Positions 36,589 to 47,641 of a DNA stretch of 48,409 bases are shown piece after piece. The notes below the pieces were generated by a model. That model was given only the letters and a program-made list of their open reading frames with translations. It was not told where the DNA came from and did not search any database. How positions within the stretch are numbered: position 1 is the first letter of the stretch; each line of letters starts with the position of its first letter. Both the position numbers and the translations under genes were made by a program. Source of the stretch: Rhizobium sp. PDO1-076. GTDB lineage: Bacteria > Pseudomonadota > Alphaproteobacteria > Rhizobiales > Rhizobiaceae. The stretch lies in the NCBI RefSeq assembly GCF_000247475.1, contig NZ_AHZC01000133.1, positions 1 to 48,409 of the forward strand, given 5' to 3'.

Positions 36589-36615
36589 TAACGTAATTTA
36601 TATGACGTTACGTAA
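36589..36615. repeat. Tandem octamers upstream of the EamA gene, possible operator
   Basis: TAACGTAA (36589-36596) and TTACGTAA (36608-36615) occur with a 19-base offset, two helical turns apart. The second is a perfect palindrome. They lie in an AT-rich stretch in the promoter region of the EamA transporter. Confidence 0.45.
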
Positions 36616-36651
36616 GATAATTCAGCAATCGGCGAGTGGCGTCGTGGCAAC

Positions 36652-36683
36652 AAAAAAAACGCCGGCGAACCAATCGCCGGCGT
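36652..36683 (-). terminator. Terminator of the glnB-glnA operon
   Basis: On the minus strand ACGCCGGCGA-TTGGT-TCGCCGGCGT is a perfect 10-bp stem followed by a run of seven further T. It lies 24 bases beyond the glnA stop. Confidence 0.93.
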
Positions 36684-36707
36684 CTTCGGGTATCAACGGG
36701 TGGCCAA

Positions 36708-38117
36708 TCAGGCCGAGTAGTACATGTCGAATTCGACCGGATGCGGCGTCATTTCGAAGCGCATCACTTCGTGCATCTTCAGTTCGATGAACGAATCGAT
36801 CTGGTCGTCGTCGAACACGCCGCCGGCCGTCAGGTACTTGCGATCCTTGTCGAGGTTTTCCAGGGCTTCGCGCAAGGAGCCGCAGACGGTCGGGATCTTC
36901 TTCAGTTCCTTCGGCGGCAAGTCGTAGAGATCCTTGTCCATGGCCTTGCCCGGATGGATCTTGTTCTTGATGCCGTCGAGGCCGGCCATCAGCATCGCTG
37001 CGAAGGCCAGATACGGGTTTGCCATCGGATCCGGGAAGCGGACTTCGACGCGCTTGGCCTTCGGGTTGGAGCCGAAGGGAATGCGGCACGAAGCGGAGCG
37101 GTTGCGGGCCGAGTAGGCGAGCAGAACCGGAGCCTCATAACCCGGGACCAGGCGCTTGTAGGAATTGGTCGACGGGTTGGAGAAGGCGTTGATCGACTTG
37201 GCATGCTTGATGATGCCGCCGATGAAATACAGGCACGATTCCGACAGGCCGGCATATTCGTCGCCGGCAAAGGTCGGCTTGCCGTCCTTCCAGATCGACA
37301 TATGCACATGCATGCCCGAGCCGTTGTCGCCGAAGATCGGCTTCGGCATGAAGGTCGCCGTCTTGCCATAGGCATTGGCGACCTGGTGCACGACATACTT
37401 GTAGATCTGCATCTTGTCGGCATTGCGCACCAGCGCGTCGAACTTGATACCGAGTTCGTGCTGGGCAGCAGCCACTTCGTGGTGATGCTTTTCAACGACC
37501 ACACCCATTTCGCCGAGAACGGTCAGCATTTCGGAACGCATGTCCTGCAGGCTGTCGATCGGCGGAACCGGGAAATAGCCGCCCTTGACGCGCGGACGGT
37601 GACCGAGGTTGCCGGTCTCGTAATCGGTGTCGTCGTTCGATGGCAGTTCGCTGGAATCAAGCTTGAAACCTGTGTTGTAGGGATCAGCCTTGTACTTGAC
37701 GTCGTCGAAGACGAAGAATTCGGCTTCCGGACCAACGAAGATAGTATCGCCGATACCCGATGCCTTGAGATAGGCTTCGGCCTTCTTGGCGGTGCCGCGC
37801 GGATCGCGGTTATAGGCTTCGCCCGAGACCGGGTCGAGAATGTCGCAGATGATGACCATGGTCGACTGAGCGAAGAACGGGTCCATATGGACCGTATCAG
37901 GGTCCGGCATGAGAACCATGTCGGATTCGTTGATCGCCTTCCAGCCGCCGATCGAAGAGCCGTCGAACATGACGCCATCGGCGAACATGTCTTCGTCAAC
38001 GCAGATCACGTCCATCGTGACGTGCTGCAGCTTGCCCTTTGGGTCCGTGAAGCGCAGGTCGACAAACTTCACGTCATTGTCTTTGATCTGCTTGAGAATA
38101 TCGCTTGCGGTCGTCAT
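36708..38117 (-). CDS. glnA: Glutamine synthetase type I
   Basis: GlnA makes glutamine from glutamate, ammonium and ATP in the cytoplasm as a dodecamer. The 469-residue length and [35 protein letters not shown] and [17 protein letters not shown] segments mark class I-beta enzymes. Tyr398 in KDLYDLPP is the adenylylation site used by GlnE, so activity is covalently controlled through GlnB and GlnD. ATG 38117 follows GAGGA. It is 63 bases downstream of glnB and shares its promoter and terminator. A hairpin lies in that short gap. Confidence 0.97.
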   Translation of the reverse strand: MTTASDILKQIKDNDVKFVDLRFTDPKGKLQHVTMDVICVDEDMFADGVMFDGSSIGGWKAINESDMVLMPDPDTVHMDPFFAQSTMVIICDILDPVSGEAYNRDPRGTAKKAEAYLKASGIGDTIFVGPEAEFFVFDDVKYKADPYNTGFKLDSSELPSNDDTDYETGNLGHRPRVKGGYFPVPPIDSLQDMRSEMLTVLGEMGVVVEKHHHEVAAAQHELGIKFDALVRNADKMQIYKYVVHQVANAYGKTATFMPKPIFGDNGSGMHVHMSIWKDGKPTFAGDEYAGLSESCLYFIGGIIKHAKSINAFSNPSTNSYKRLVPGYEAPVLLAYSARNRSASCRIPFGSNPKAKRVEVRFPDPMANPYLAFAAMLMAGLDGIKNKIHPGKAMDKDLYDLPPKELKKIPTVCGSLREALENLDKDRKYLTAGGVFDDDQIDSFIELKMHEVMRFEMTPHPVEFDMYYSA

Positions 38118-38151
38118 TTTATTGTTTTCCTCGCGTGAGATGACGATTTAA

Positions 38152-38175
38152 GCCCGACCTCCCTAGGTGCCGGGC
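38152..38175 (-). promoter_or_regulatory. Hairpin between glnB and glnA
   Basis: GCCCG pairs with CGGGC, and ACCT with AGGT, around a CCCT loop with a 2-base bulge. No T run follows on the minus strand, so it is more likely an mRNA processing or stability element than a full terminator. Confidence 0.5.
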
Positions 38176-38180
38176 CGTAG

Positions 38181-38868
<688 letters not shown>

Positions 38869-40344
38869 ATGACAGTGCAACCTGCAGAAATCCTTCTGAG
38901 CCCCTCGGCCATGGCCCGCGTCGACGCGGCAGCGGCATCGTGCATGGAAAGCTATGGGCTGATGCGACGTGCCGGCGAGGCGGTCGCGGCTTGCGCTTTG
39001 CGTCTCTTCCCGGCCGCTTTGCGCTTCGTCGTCTTGTGTGGTCCCGGCAATAATGGCGGCGATGGTTATGTCGCAGCAGCCGCACTTGTGCGTGCCGGTG
39101 CGTCCACCACGGTCCACCATCTCGGTGATCCTTCAGCCCTCAAGGGGGATGCAGCAAGAGCCTATTCCGCGGCATCATTGCCATCGCAGCCCTTGTCGTC
39201 CTATGCGCCGGATCCGGGCGACGTGATCATCGACGCCGTATTTGGTGCCGGCCTTGCCCGTGATGTGCCGCAGGACATGGCCGAACTGGTGGCGCGGCTA
39301 ACCGAGGCAAGGCTTCCGGTGCTGGCGGTCGATCTACCGTCCGGCGTTGACGGCATGACCGGCCTTGTCCGTGGTGCCGCTTTGCAGGCCACTGCGACTG
39401 TGACCTTCATGACCCGAAAGCCCGGTCACCTGCTTTTGCCTGGCCGCCTGCTGTGCGGCGCAATCGAGGTGTTTGACATCGGTATTCCGAGGCGTCTGGT
39501 CGATGCCGAGGCCGAGCGGCTCTTTGTCAATGGCCCATCGCTCTGGCAAAACCACCAGGTGGCACCGGCCGCCGGTGACCACAAATACCGCCGCGGCCAT
39601 CTCACAGTGTTTTCCGGTGGCGCAACGGCGACTGGCGCGGCGCGTCTGTCGGCCGTGGCAGCGCTGAAGGCCGGGGCAGGGCTCGTCACCGTGGCATCGC
39701 CAGCCGGCGCACTGCCTGCCAACGCCGCGCATCTGACGGCGATCATGCTGCAGGAAATCAACGGCAAAGCCGATCTTGAAAGCTATTTGAAAGATCCGCG
39801 CCGAACGACATTTGTGCTCGGCCCGGGGTTCGGCGACTTTGCCGCAGCCCGAACCTACGCCCTTTCTCTCGGTGCCTATGGGCGAGCGGTCGTCCTGGAT
39901 GCCGATGGCATAACGGCGTTCCGCAACGATGTGAAGACGCTCCGCACCGCCTTTTCGGATGGCGGGACGCGCCTCGTCGTCACCCCGCATGAGGGGGAGT
40001 TTGTCCGGCTGTTTCCCGAGGTTTCGGCAATGCCGGCCGGCAAGGTCGAGAAGGCCCGCACAGCTGCCAGCGAGTTGGGCGGGATCGTGGTCTACAAGGG
40101 GGCCGATACGGTGATCGCTGCCCCGGATGGCCGCGCCGCGATCAACGAGACCGCACCGCCGCAACTGGCAACGGCCGGTTCCGGCGACGTGCTGGCCGGC
40201 ATCATTGCTGCGCTGATGGGGCAAGGCCTGCCCGCTTTCGAAGCGGCCAGCGCCGGCGTGTACCTGCACGGCGAGGCAGCGTTTCACGCCGGGTCAGGGA
40301 TGACGGCGGAAGACTTGGCCGCCTCTGTCCGGCCGCTAACGTAG
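38869..40344 (+). CDS. nnr: Bifunctional NAD(P)H-hydrate epimerase/dehydratase
   Basis: The enzyme repairs damaged hydrated NAD(P)H. The N-terminal epimerase half shows GPGNNGGDGYVAAAAL, DAVFGAG and DLPSGVDG. The C-terminal ADP-dependent dehydratase half shows KYRRGHLTVFSGG, FVLGPGFG, TPHEGEF, YKGADTVI and ATAGSGDVLAGIIAAL, with the catalytic GSGD. The total of 491 residues matches the fused form found in most bacteria. ATG 38869 is used; there is no strong ribosome site. It is divergent from glnB-glnA and convergent with the Na/Pi-type gene. Metabolite repair is the established family role. Confidence 0.94.
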   Translation: MTVQPAEILLSPSAMARVDAAAASCMESYGLMRRAGEAVAACALRLFPAALRFVVLCGPGNNGGDGYVAAAALVRAGASTTVHHLGDPSALKGDAARAYSAASLPSQPLSSYAPDPGDVIIDAVFGAGLARDVPQDMAELVARLTEARLPVLAVDLPSGVDGMTGLVRGAALQATATVTFMTRKPGHLLLPGRLLCGAIEVFDIGIPRRLVDAEAERLFVNGPSLWQNHQVAPAAGDHKYRRGHLTVFSGGATATGAARLSAVAALKAGAGLVTVASPAGALPANAAHLTAIMLQEINGKADLESYLKDPRRTTFVLGPGFGDFAAARTYALSLGAYGRAVVLDADGITAFRNDVKTLRTAFSDGGTRLVVTPHEGEFVRLFPEVSAMPAGKVEKARTAASELGGIVVYKGADTVIAAPDGRAAINETAPPQLATAGSGDVLAGIIAALMGQGLPAFEAASAGVYLHGEAAFHAGSGMTAEDLAASVRPLT

Positions 40345-40351
40345 GCTTGGT

Positions 40352-40383
40352 GTAAACCCGGACAAGCTGCATACCGGTTTTAC
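40352..40383. terminator. Hairpin between convergent genes, possible bidirectional terminator
   Basis: GTAAACCCGG and CCGGTTTTAC pair in 9 of 10 positions around a 12-base loop, in the gap between the NAD(P)HX repair gene and the convergent Na/Pi-type gene. T tracts are short, so strength is doubtful. Confidence 0.45.
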
Positions 40384-40426
40384 GCAAAAGAGGTCGCGGC
40401 CGGCACACCCGTCCAACGGAATGCCT

Positions 40427-42073
40427 TCAGAGCAGCCGGCTGCCGCGCAACAGGCCTTCTCCCTCCAGCAGCGGATAGCCGATCGAGACGAACAGCGAAT
40501 TGATCTCTTTCAGATCCCGCATCGTGTCGATGTGCAGCGAACTGGATTCGAAGCTCGCGGCATTGCCCTGACGCAGGCGCTGCAGATGCTGCTCCTCGCT
40601 GGCCTTGACCAGTTGCCGAACGACCTCCTTGCGCGCCACGAGCTGGCGGGCATATTCGACATTGCGGTTGACCAGCAGGTTGAATGCCAGATGGGCGTTC
40701 TGCACCACTTCGTGATGCATGGCACACAGCTCCGCCCAGCCCTCGGCCGAAAACGCCGCATTGCGCTCGTGTTTCTTGCGCGCCCGGGTCAGCATGTTCT
40801 GCGAAATGATGTCGGCCGCCTGCTCGATCTTGATCGTCGCGCCAAGCAGGCTCTGACATTGCTCGGCCGATTGTTCGTCCAGCGCCGTTTGCGAAATGCG
40901 GGCCAGATAGAATTTGATGTCGCGATGGATCGTGTCGATCTGGTCGTCGAGTGCCTCGATCCGCTGGGTCTTTTTTATGTCCCAATGTTCGTAAAGCTCG
41001 AAAATGCTGTTCAGCATGATCTCCGTCTTGTCGCAGACGGTCAGCACTTCGCGCGTGGCATTGCTGATCGCCTGTTGCGGATGCAGTAGATCGGCCGAAT
41101 TCAGGGCGGACAGTCGGTCGTCATTGGCCGGTTGTCCGGCGGTCGGCTCCAGAAACCGTTCTAGCAGCCTGGCGACGACTGCCGCAAAGGGCAGGCCGAG
41201 CACCAGAACCGCGCCATTCATTGCCAGATGCGCCATGACAACGGCGTCGCCGGGATGAACGGCAAGCTGCCCGGGTGCGATCTGGAAGATGAACTGCAGC
41301 GCTAGCGCCAGAAGTGTCATCAGGCCGCGAATGACGACATTGCCGAGTGGCACGACACGCGCGTTGGCCTCTGCGTTCTTGGTCAGCAGCGCCGCGATCA
41401 CGGCCGCGCCAAAATTGATCCCTAGCACCAGCGGGATGATCAACGCGTCCGGCAGCAGATGTTTGTCGGCCAGTGACGCGACAAGCAGCACCGCGGCGAC
41501 GCTGGAGTGGAATGACCACGCCAGCAATGCGGCGAGCAGGAAGGCGCTGATCCAGTCGCTCGCCAGGTAATTGAACAGAACCGGCAGGATCTGGCTGCTG
41601 CGCAGCGGATCCGACGCCTGGCCGATCAGTTTCAGCGACAGTAGCAGCAGGCCGAGACCAAACAGGATCCGACCGAGCTGGCGCCAGTGGCGCTCTTCCG
41701 AGGCGCGAAAGGCGATCGTGCCAAGCAGCAAGAGAATCGGCACCAGCAGCGACAGGTCATAGCGCAGGATGCGCACGACAAACGCCGAACCGAAATCCGC
41801 ACCCAGCAAGGTGGCGATGCCGATCGCCGCGGTGACATAGCCGGCAGCGGTGAACGAGGCGATGATCAGGGCGACGGCGGTCGCGCTCTGCAATGCCACA
41901 GCAAACAGGAATCCGGCAAAGGCCGCCGAAAACCGGTTACCGACCGCCAGCCGCAGCTTGTCCTTCAACACGCCGCCATAGGCCCGCTCGATGCCGGTCC
42001 GCACCATGCGTGTCGCCCAGAGCAGCAACGCGACCGCGCCTGCCAGATTGATGAAGACTGCTATGCCTGACAT
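40427..42073 (-). CDS. Na/Pi cotransporter family protein with PhoU-like domain
   Basis: The 548-residue protein has about nine transmembrane helices in two Na_Pi_cotrans repeats, marked by QSATAV in the first and the equivalent HSSVAAV in the second. It continues into a C-terminal helical PhoU-like region (about 345-548). The family moves phosphate with sodium, or may sense or export it. The first residues MSGIAVFINLAGAVALLLWATRMVRTG match the usual start, so ATG 42073 is chosen over longer frames. The PhoU-like domain suggests control by phosphate status, but no pho-box is seen upstream. Confidence 0.9.
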   Translation of the reverse strand: MSGIAVFINLAGAVALLLWATRMVRTGIERAYGGVLKDKLRLAVGNRFSAAFAGFLFAVALQSATAVALIIASFTAAGYVTAAIGIATLLGADFGSAFVVRILRYDLSLLVPILLLLGTIAFRASEERHWRQLGRILFGLGLLLLSLKLIGQASDPLRSSQILPVLFNYLASDWISAFLLAALLAWSFHSSVAAVLLVASLADKHLLPDALIIPLVLGINFGAAVIAALLTKNAEANARVVPLGNVVIRGLMTLLALALQFIFQIAPGQLAVHPGDAVVMAHLAMNGAVLVLGLPFAAVVARLLERFLEPTAGQPANDDRLSALNSADLLHPQQAISNATREVLTVCDKTEIMLNSIFELYEHWDIKKTQRIEALDDQIDTIHRDIKFYLARISQTALDEQSAEQCQSLLGATIKIEQAADIISQNMLTRARKKHERNAAFSAEGWAELCAMHHEVVQNAHLAFNLLVNRNVEYARQLVARKEVVRQLVKASEEQHLQRLRQGNAASFESSSLHIDTMRDLKEINSLFVSIGYPLLEGEGLLRGSRLL

Positions 42074-42229
42074 GGAAACGCCCCGAGACCGGATAAGAGC
42101 CATGAGGGCTGGTCCGCACATCCCCATGTTCACACACTGTCGACCATTTCCTGACGGATGACGGCGACTCTGCGACCGAGCCTAGTCCAGATTCGCCAAT
42201 GTCACAATTTGCAGATGAATACGAGTATT

Positions 42230-43039
42230 CTAGCTCTCGGCGACCAGGGATTGCATCTTGCGTGCCGCGGTGGGTGCATTCACCTTGCCGCCGGTGATGA
42301 AGAAGGCAAACACCTCGCGTGGCTCCGCCTTTATCTTGTGCTGTGGCGCAATCTTTTGCAGATCCCCCGGCATGCCGCCGGCCGCATAGATCTTCAATCG
42401 CTCAGCCCAGGCGTCAAGCTCTTCGGGCGGATAGCAAGTGGCAATGTCATCGCTGCCCTTCTGCAGCCGCGCATAGACGAAGCCCGTCGTCGGATCGGCA
42501 AACATCGGATAATCGTGATGGTCGGCGCAAACGGCCGCGACATTGTATTTTGTCAGAAGATCGATGAATTCCGGCACCTGGAAAGAGCCGTGCCGCGGCT
42601 CGACCACATGGCGCAGCGGCAATCCGTCCAATGTCTTCGGCAGAAGGGCGAGAAAGGCCTCGAAGTCGTCGGGCTCGAACTTCTTCGTGCCCATGAACTG
42701 CCAGAGGATCGGCCCGAGATGCGGGCCGAGTTCCGCTATCCCCTGATTGAGAAACTTGCCGACCGATTCGCCGGCCTCGGCCAACACCTTGCGATTGGTG
42801 CAGAACCGGCTCGCCTTCAAGGAAAATACGAACCCGTCCGGCACTTCGGACGCCCATTTGGCAAATGTCGCCGGCTTCTGACTGGAATAATAGGTCCCGT
42901 TCACTTCGATCGCCGTCAGTTCGCGGCTGGCAAATTCCAGTTGCTTCTTCTTGACAAGTTTCTCCGGATAGAACGTGCCCTCCCAGGGATCGAAGGTCCA
43001 GCCGCCGATACCGGTGCGGATTGTGCCGGATTGGGTCAT
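42230..43039 (-). CDS. DUF72 domain protein
   Basis: The 269-residue soluble protein belongs to the DUF72 (YecE-like) family. Motifs are TGIGGWTFDPWEGTFYP, EVNGTYYSSQKPATFAKWASEVPDGFVFSLKASR in outline, a conserved LGPILWQ, VVEPRHGSF and the DHHDYPMF region. The fold is a TIM-barrel; activity is not established. ATG 43039 follows GGGAGG. It is divergent from the toxin-antitoxin pair, so its promoter shares the 66-base gap that holds the twin palindromes. The paired promoters could therefore be co-controlled by the antitoxin. Confidence 0.92.
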   Translation of the reverse strand: MTQSGTIRTGIGGWTFDPWEGTFYPEKLVKKKQLEFASRELTAIEVNGTYYSSQKPATFAKWASEVPDGFVFSLKASRFCTNRKVLAEAGESVGKFLNQGIAELGPHLGPILWQFMGTKKFEPDDFEAFLALLPKTLDGLPLRHVVEPRHGSFQVPEFIDLLTKYNVAAVCADHHDYPMFADPTTGFVYARLQKGSDDIATCYPPEELDAWAERLKIYAAGGMPGDLQKIAPQHKIKAEPREVFAFFITGGKVNAPTAARKMQSLVAES

Positions 43040-43058
43040 CAAATGCCTCCCATTGAAG

Positions 43059-43078
43059 TTAGCTAAGCAATTAGCTAA
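43059..43078. promoter_or_regulatory. Twin palindromic operator of the toxin-antitoxin pair
   Basis: Two perfect copies of the palindrome TTAGCTAA at 43059-43066 and 43071-43078, centres 12 bases apart, end 27 bases before the antitoxin start. Paired identical palindromes upstream are typical of Phd/YefM-type autoregulation. Confidence 0.75.
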
Positions 43079-43105
43079 TTTAAAGATGTTGCCATGGAGC
43101 GAGCG

Positions 43106-43384
43106 ATGACGGTTGTCACCATTCACAAGGCCAAGACGGAACTTTCAAAACTCCTTGCCCGCGTTGAGGCCGGAGAGGAAATTGTCATTGCACGCGGTGA
43201 TGAACCGGTTGCGAAACTCGTGCCCCTGACAGCGGCCGATAGGAAAAATCCGCCACGCAAGGCCGGCGCACTGGCACATTTGCGCGGCAAGATCCCCTCT
43301 GGCCTGTTTCTTGAGCCGATGTCGGATGACGAACTGGCCGCCTGGGAAGGCAAATATTCGTTCCCCGGCGACAACGGCCAATGA
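43106..43384 (+). CDS. Phd/YefM-type antitoxin
   Basis: The 92-residue antitoxin has the Phd-type N-terminal DNA-binding fold (MTVVTIHKAKTELSKLLARV, then EIVIARGDEPVAKLVPL). Its charged C-terminal part (EPMSDDELAAWEGKYSF) presumably wraps the toxin. ATG 43106 has GGAG 5 bases upstream; ATG 43094 would add four residues and overlap that site. It overlaps the toxin start by 4 bases (ATGA). The antitoxin normally represses its own operon, and the twin TTAGCTAA palindromes upstream are the obvious target. Confidence 0.9.
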   Translation: MTVVTIHKAKTELSKLLARVEAGEEIVIARGDEPVAKLVPLTAADRKNPPRKAGALAHLRGKIPSGLFLEPMSDDELAAWEGKYSFPGDNGQ

Positions 43385-43767
43385 AATATCTGCTCGACAC
43401 ACACGCACTGGTCTGGTGGCTGATGGATGATCCTCGTCTCAGCGCTGCGGCACGCGCGGCTCTTACCAACGGCGACAATGAGGTCGCCGCCAGTGCAGTC
43501 TCCGCTTTCGAAATCGCAACCAAGCATCGCCTTGGCAAGTGGCCGGAAGTGGGCACGCTCTGCGCCGATTTCGTCACATATGTCATGGCCGAACGTTTCG
43601 TCCTGCTACCGGTTGAACCATCCCACGCTCTCCTTGCCGGCCAACTGACCGGAGATCATAAAGATCCCTTCGATCGCCTGCTCGCCGCACAGTCGAAACT
43701 TGAAAGCCTCACGCTTGTCACCGCCGACAAGGCATTCAACGTATTCGACGTCGAGTGCCTCTGGTAA
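43381..43767 (+). CDS. VapC-type PIN domain ribonuclease toxin
   Basis: The 128-residue PIN domain nuclease has acidic metal ligands in the right order: D6 (LLDTHALVWW), E44 (SAFEIATKHRLGKW), D98 in KDPFDRLLAAQ, and D116 in TADKAF. All four are present, so the toxin looks catalytically intact; family members cut tRNA or rRNA. The subgroup with LLDTHALVWW is usually paired with Phd-type antitoxins, as here. It ends 9 bases before the convergent uvrA gene. No terminator is seen in the gap. Confidence 0.92.
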   Translation: MKYLLDTHALVWWLMDDPRLSAAARAALTNGDNEVAASAVSAFEIATKHRLGKWPEVGTLCADFVTYVMAERFVLLPVEPSHALLAGQLTGDHKDPFDRLLAAQSKLESLTLVTADKAFNVFDVECLW

Positions 43768-43776
43768 GCGCCGCTT

Positions 43777-46698
<2,922 letters not shown>

Positions 46699-46843
46699 GG
46701 CAAATGGCTCGGATCGGACAGTGGACAGGAGATCCCGGGAGGAGGACTGTCCTTATGTAGTCTAACGACGGCGCGTGTCGAGCACTTGCCGTCATCGCGG
46801 GATGACAATTCGATTCTGTTGACAGCATCCTAGCGAAAGAATA

Positions 46844-46858
46844 GAACAAATAAAGAAC
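46844..46858. promoter_or_regulatory. SOS box (LexA operator) between uvrA and ssb
   Basis: GAAC-AAATAAA-GAAC is an exact match to the alphaproteobacterial LexA consensus GAAC-N7-GAAC (GTTC-N7-GTTC on the other strand). It lies about 146 bases before uvrA and 115 before ssb, so it could serve either or both promoters. Confidence 0.85.
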
Positions 46859-46972
46859 ATTTTTCCTTGTGGATGACGGTTCCTCCACGCCCCATCGTCC
46901 CCGCAGAATGGGATATGGTGGCATTTGATTGGATTTTGAACGCCGCGGCGGCGCGGCAGTAAGGTGAGTGTC

Positions 46973-47500
46973 ATGGCTGGTAGCGTCAACAAGGTCATTC
47001 TGATCGGCAATCTCGGTGCCGATCCCGAAATCCGCCGGACCCAGGACGGCCGGCCGATTGCCAACCTGAGAATTGCCACATCGGAAACCTGGCGCGACAA
47101 GAACAGCGGCGAGCGCAAGGAAAAGACCGAATGGCACACGGTCGTCATCTTCAACGAGGGCCTGTGCAAGGTTGCCGAGCAGTATCTGAAGAAGGGTTCG
47201 ACAGTTTACATCGAGGGCGCGTTGCAGACCCGCAAATGGCAGGACCAGAGCGGCCAGGATCGTTATTCGACCGAAGTTGTCTTGCAGGGCTTCAACTCGA
47301 CTTTGACCATGATCGGTGGTCGCGGCGACAGCGCCGGCGGCGGTGCATCGCGCGGTGGCGACTTTGGCGGTTCAGGCGGTGGTTATGACGACTACGGTTC
47401 GGCGCCTTCGGCACCGCGTGGCGGCGGCTCGGCCGGTCGTGGCTCCAGTGCCCCGTCGGGCGGCTTTTCGCGCGATCTGGATGACGACATTCCGTTCTGA
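46973..47500 (+). CDS. ssb: Single-stranded DNA-binding protein
   Basis: The 175-residue Ssb has an N-terminal OB fold ([59 protein letters not shown] in outline). A long glycine/serine-rich linker follows (about 112-165), and the acidic tail ends DDDIPF, which binds partner enzymes. ATG 46973 follows AAGGTGAG. It is divergent from uvrA and shares the SOS box region. Downstream, GACCCATGGGTC (47521-47532) is a perfect palindrome inside a GGACG/CGTCC stem, but no T run follows. Confidence 0.96.
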   Translation: MAGSVNKVILIGNLGADPEIRRTQDGRPIANLRIATSETWRDKNSGERKEKTEWHTVVIFNEGLCKVAEQYLKKGSTVYIEGALQTRKWQDQSGQDRYSTEVVLQGFNSTLTMIGGRGDSAGGGASRGGDFGGSGGGYDDYGSAPSAPRGGGSAGRGSSAPSGGFSRDLDDDIPF

Positions 47501-47576
47501 GAAGCGGTGTCGTCAGGACGGACCCATGGGTCGGCGGATGCATCGTCCTATCCGGCGATGTCGACTTGTAGATCGT

Positions 47577-47593
47577 AATCATCAACAATGATT
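47577..47593. repeat. Palindrome upstream of the exported nucleosidase gene
   Basis: AATCAT-CAACA-ATGATT is a perfect 6-bp inverted repeat 49-65 bases before the ATG at 47642. It may be an operator or the end of the ssb transcript. Confidence 0.45.
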
Positions 47594-47641
47594 GGCATGC
47601 TTATTGCTTTCAAAGTCCTTGTTTTCAAATGAGGATTTTCC

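Noticed and set aside
36636..38138. 500-codon open frame on the plus strand opposite glnA
   Set aside because: Antisense shadow of glutamine synthetase, which has unmistakable class I motifs on the minus strand.
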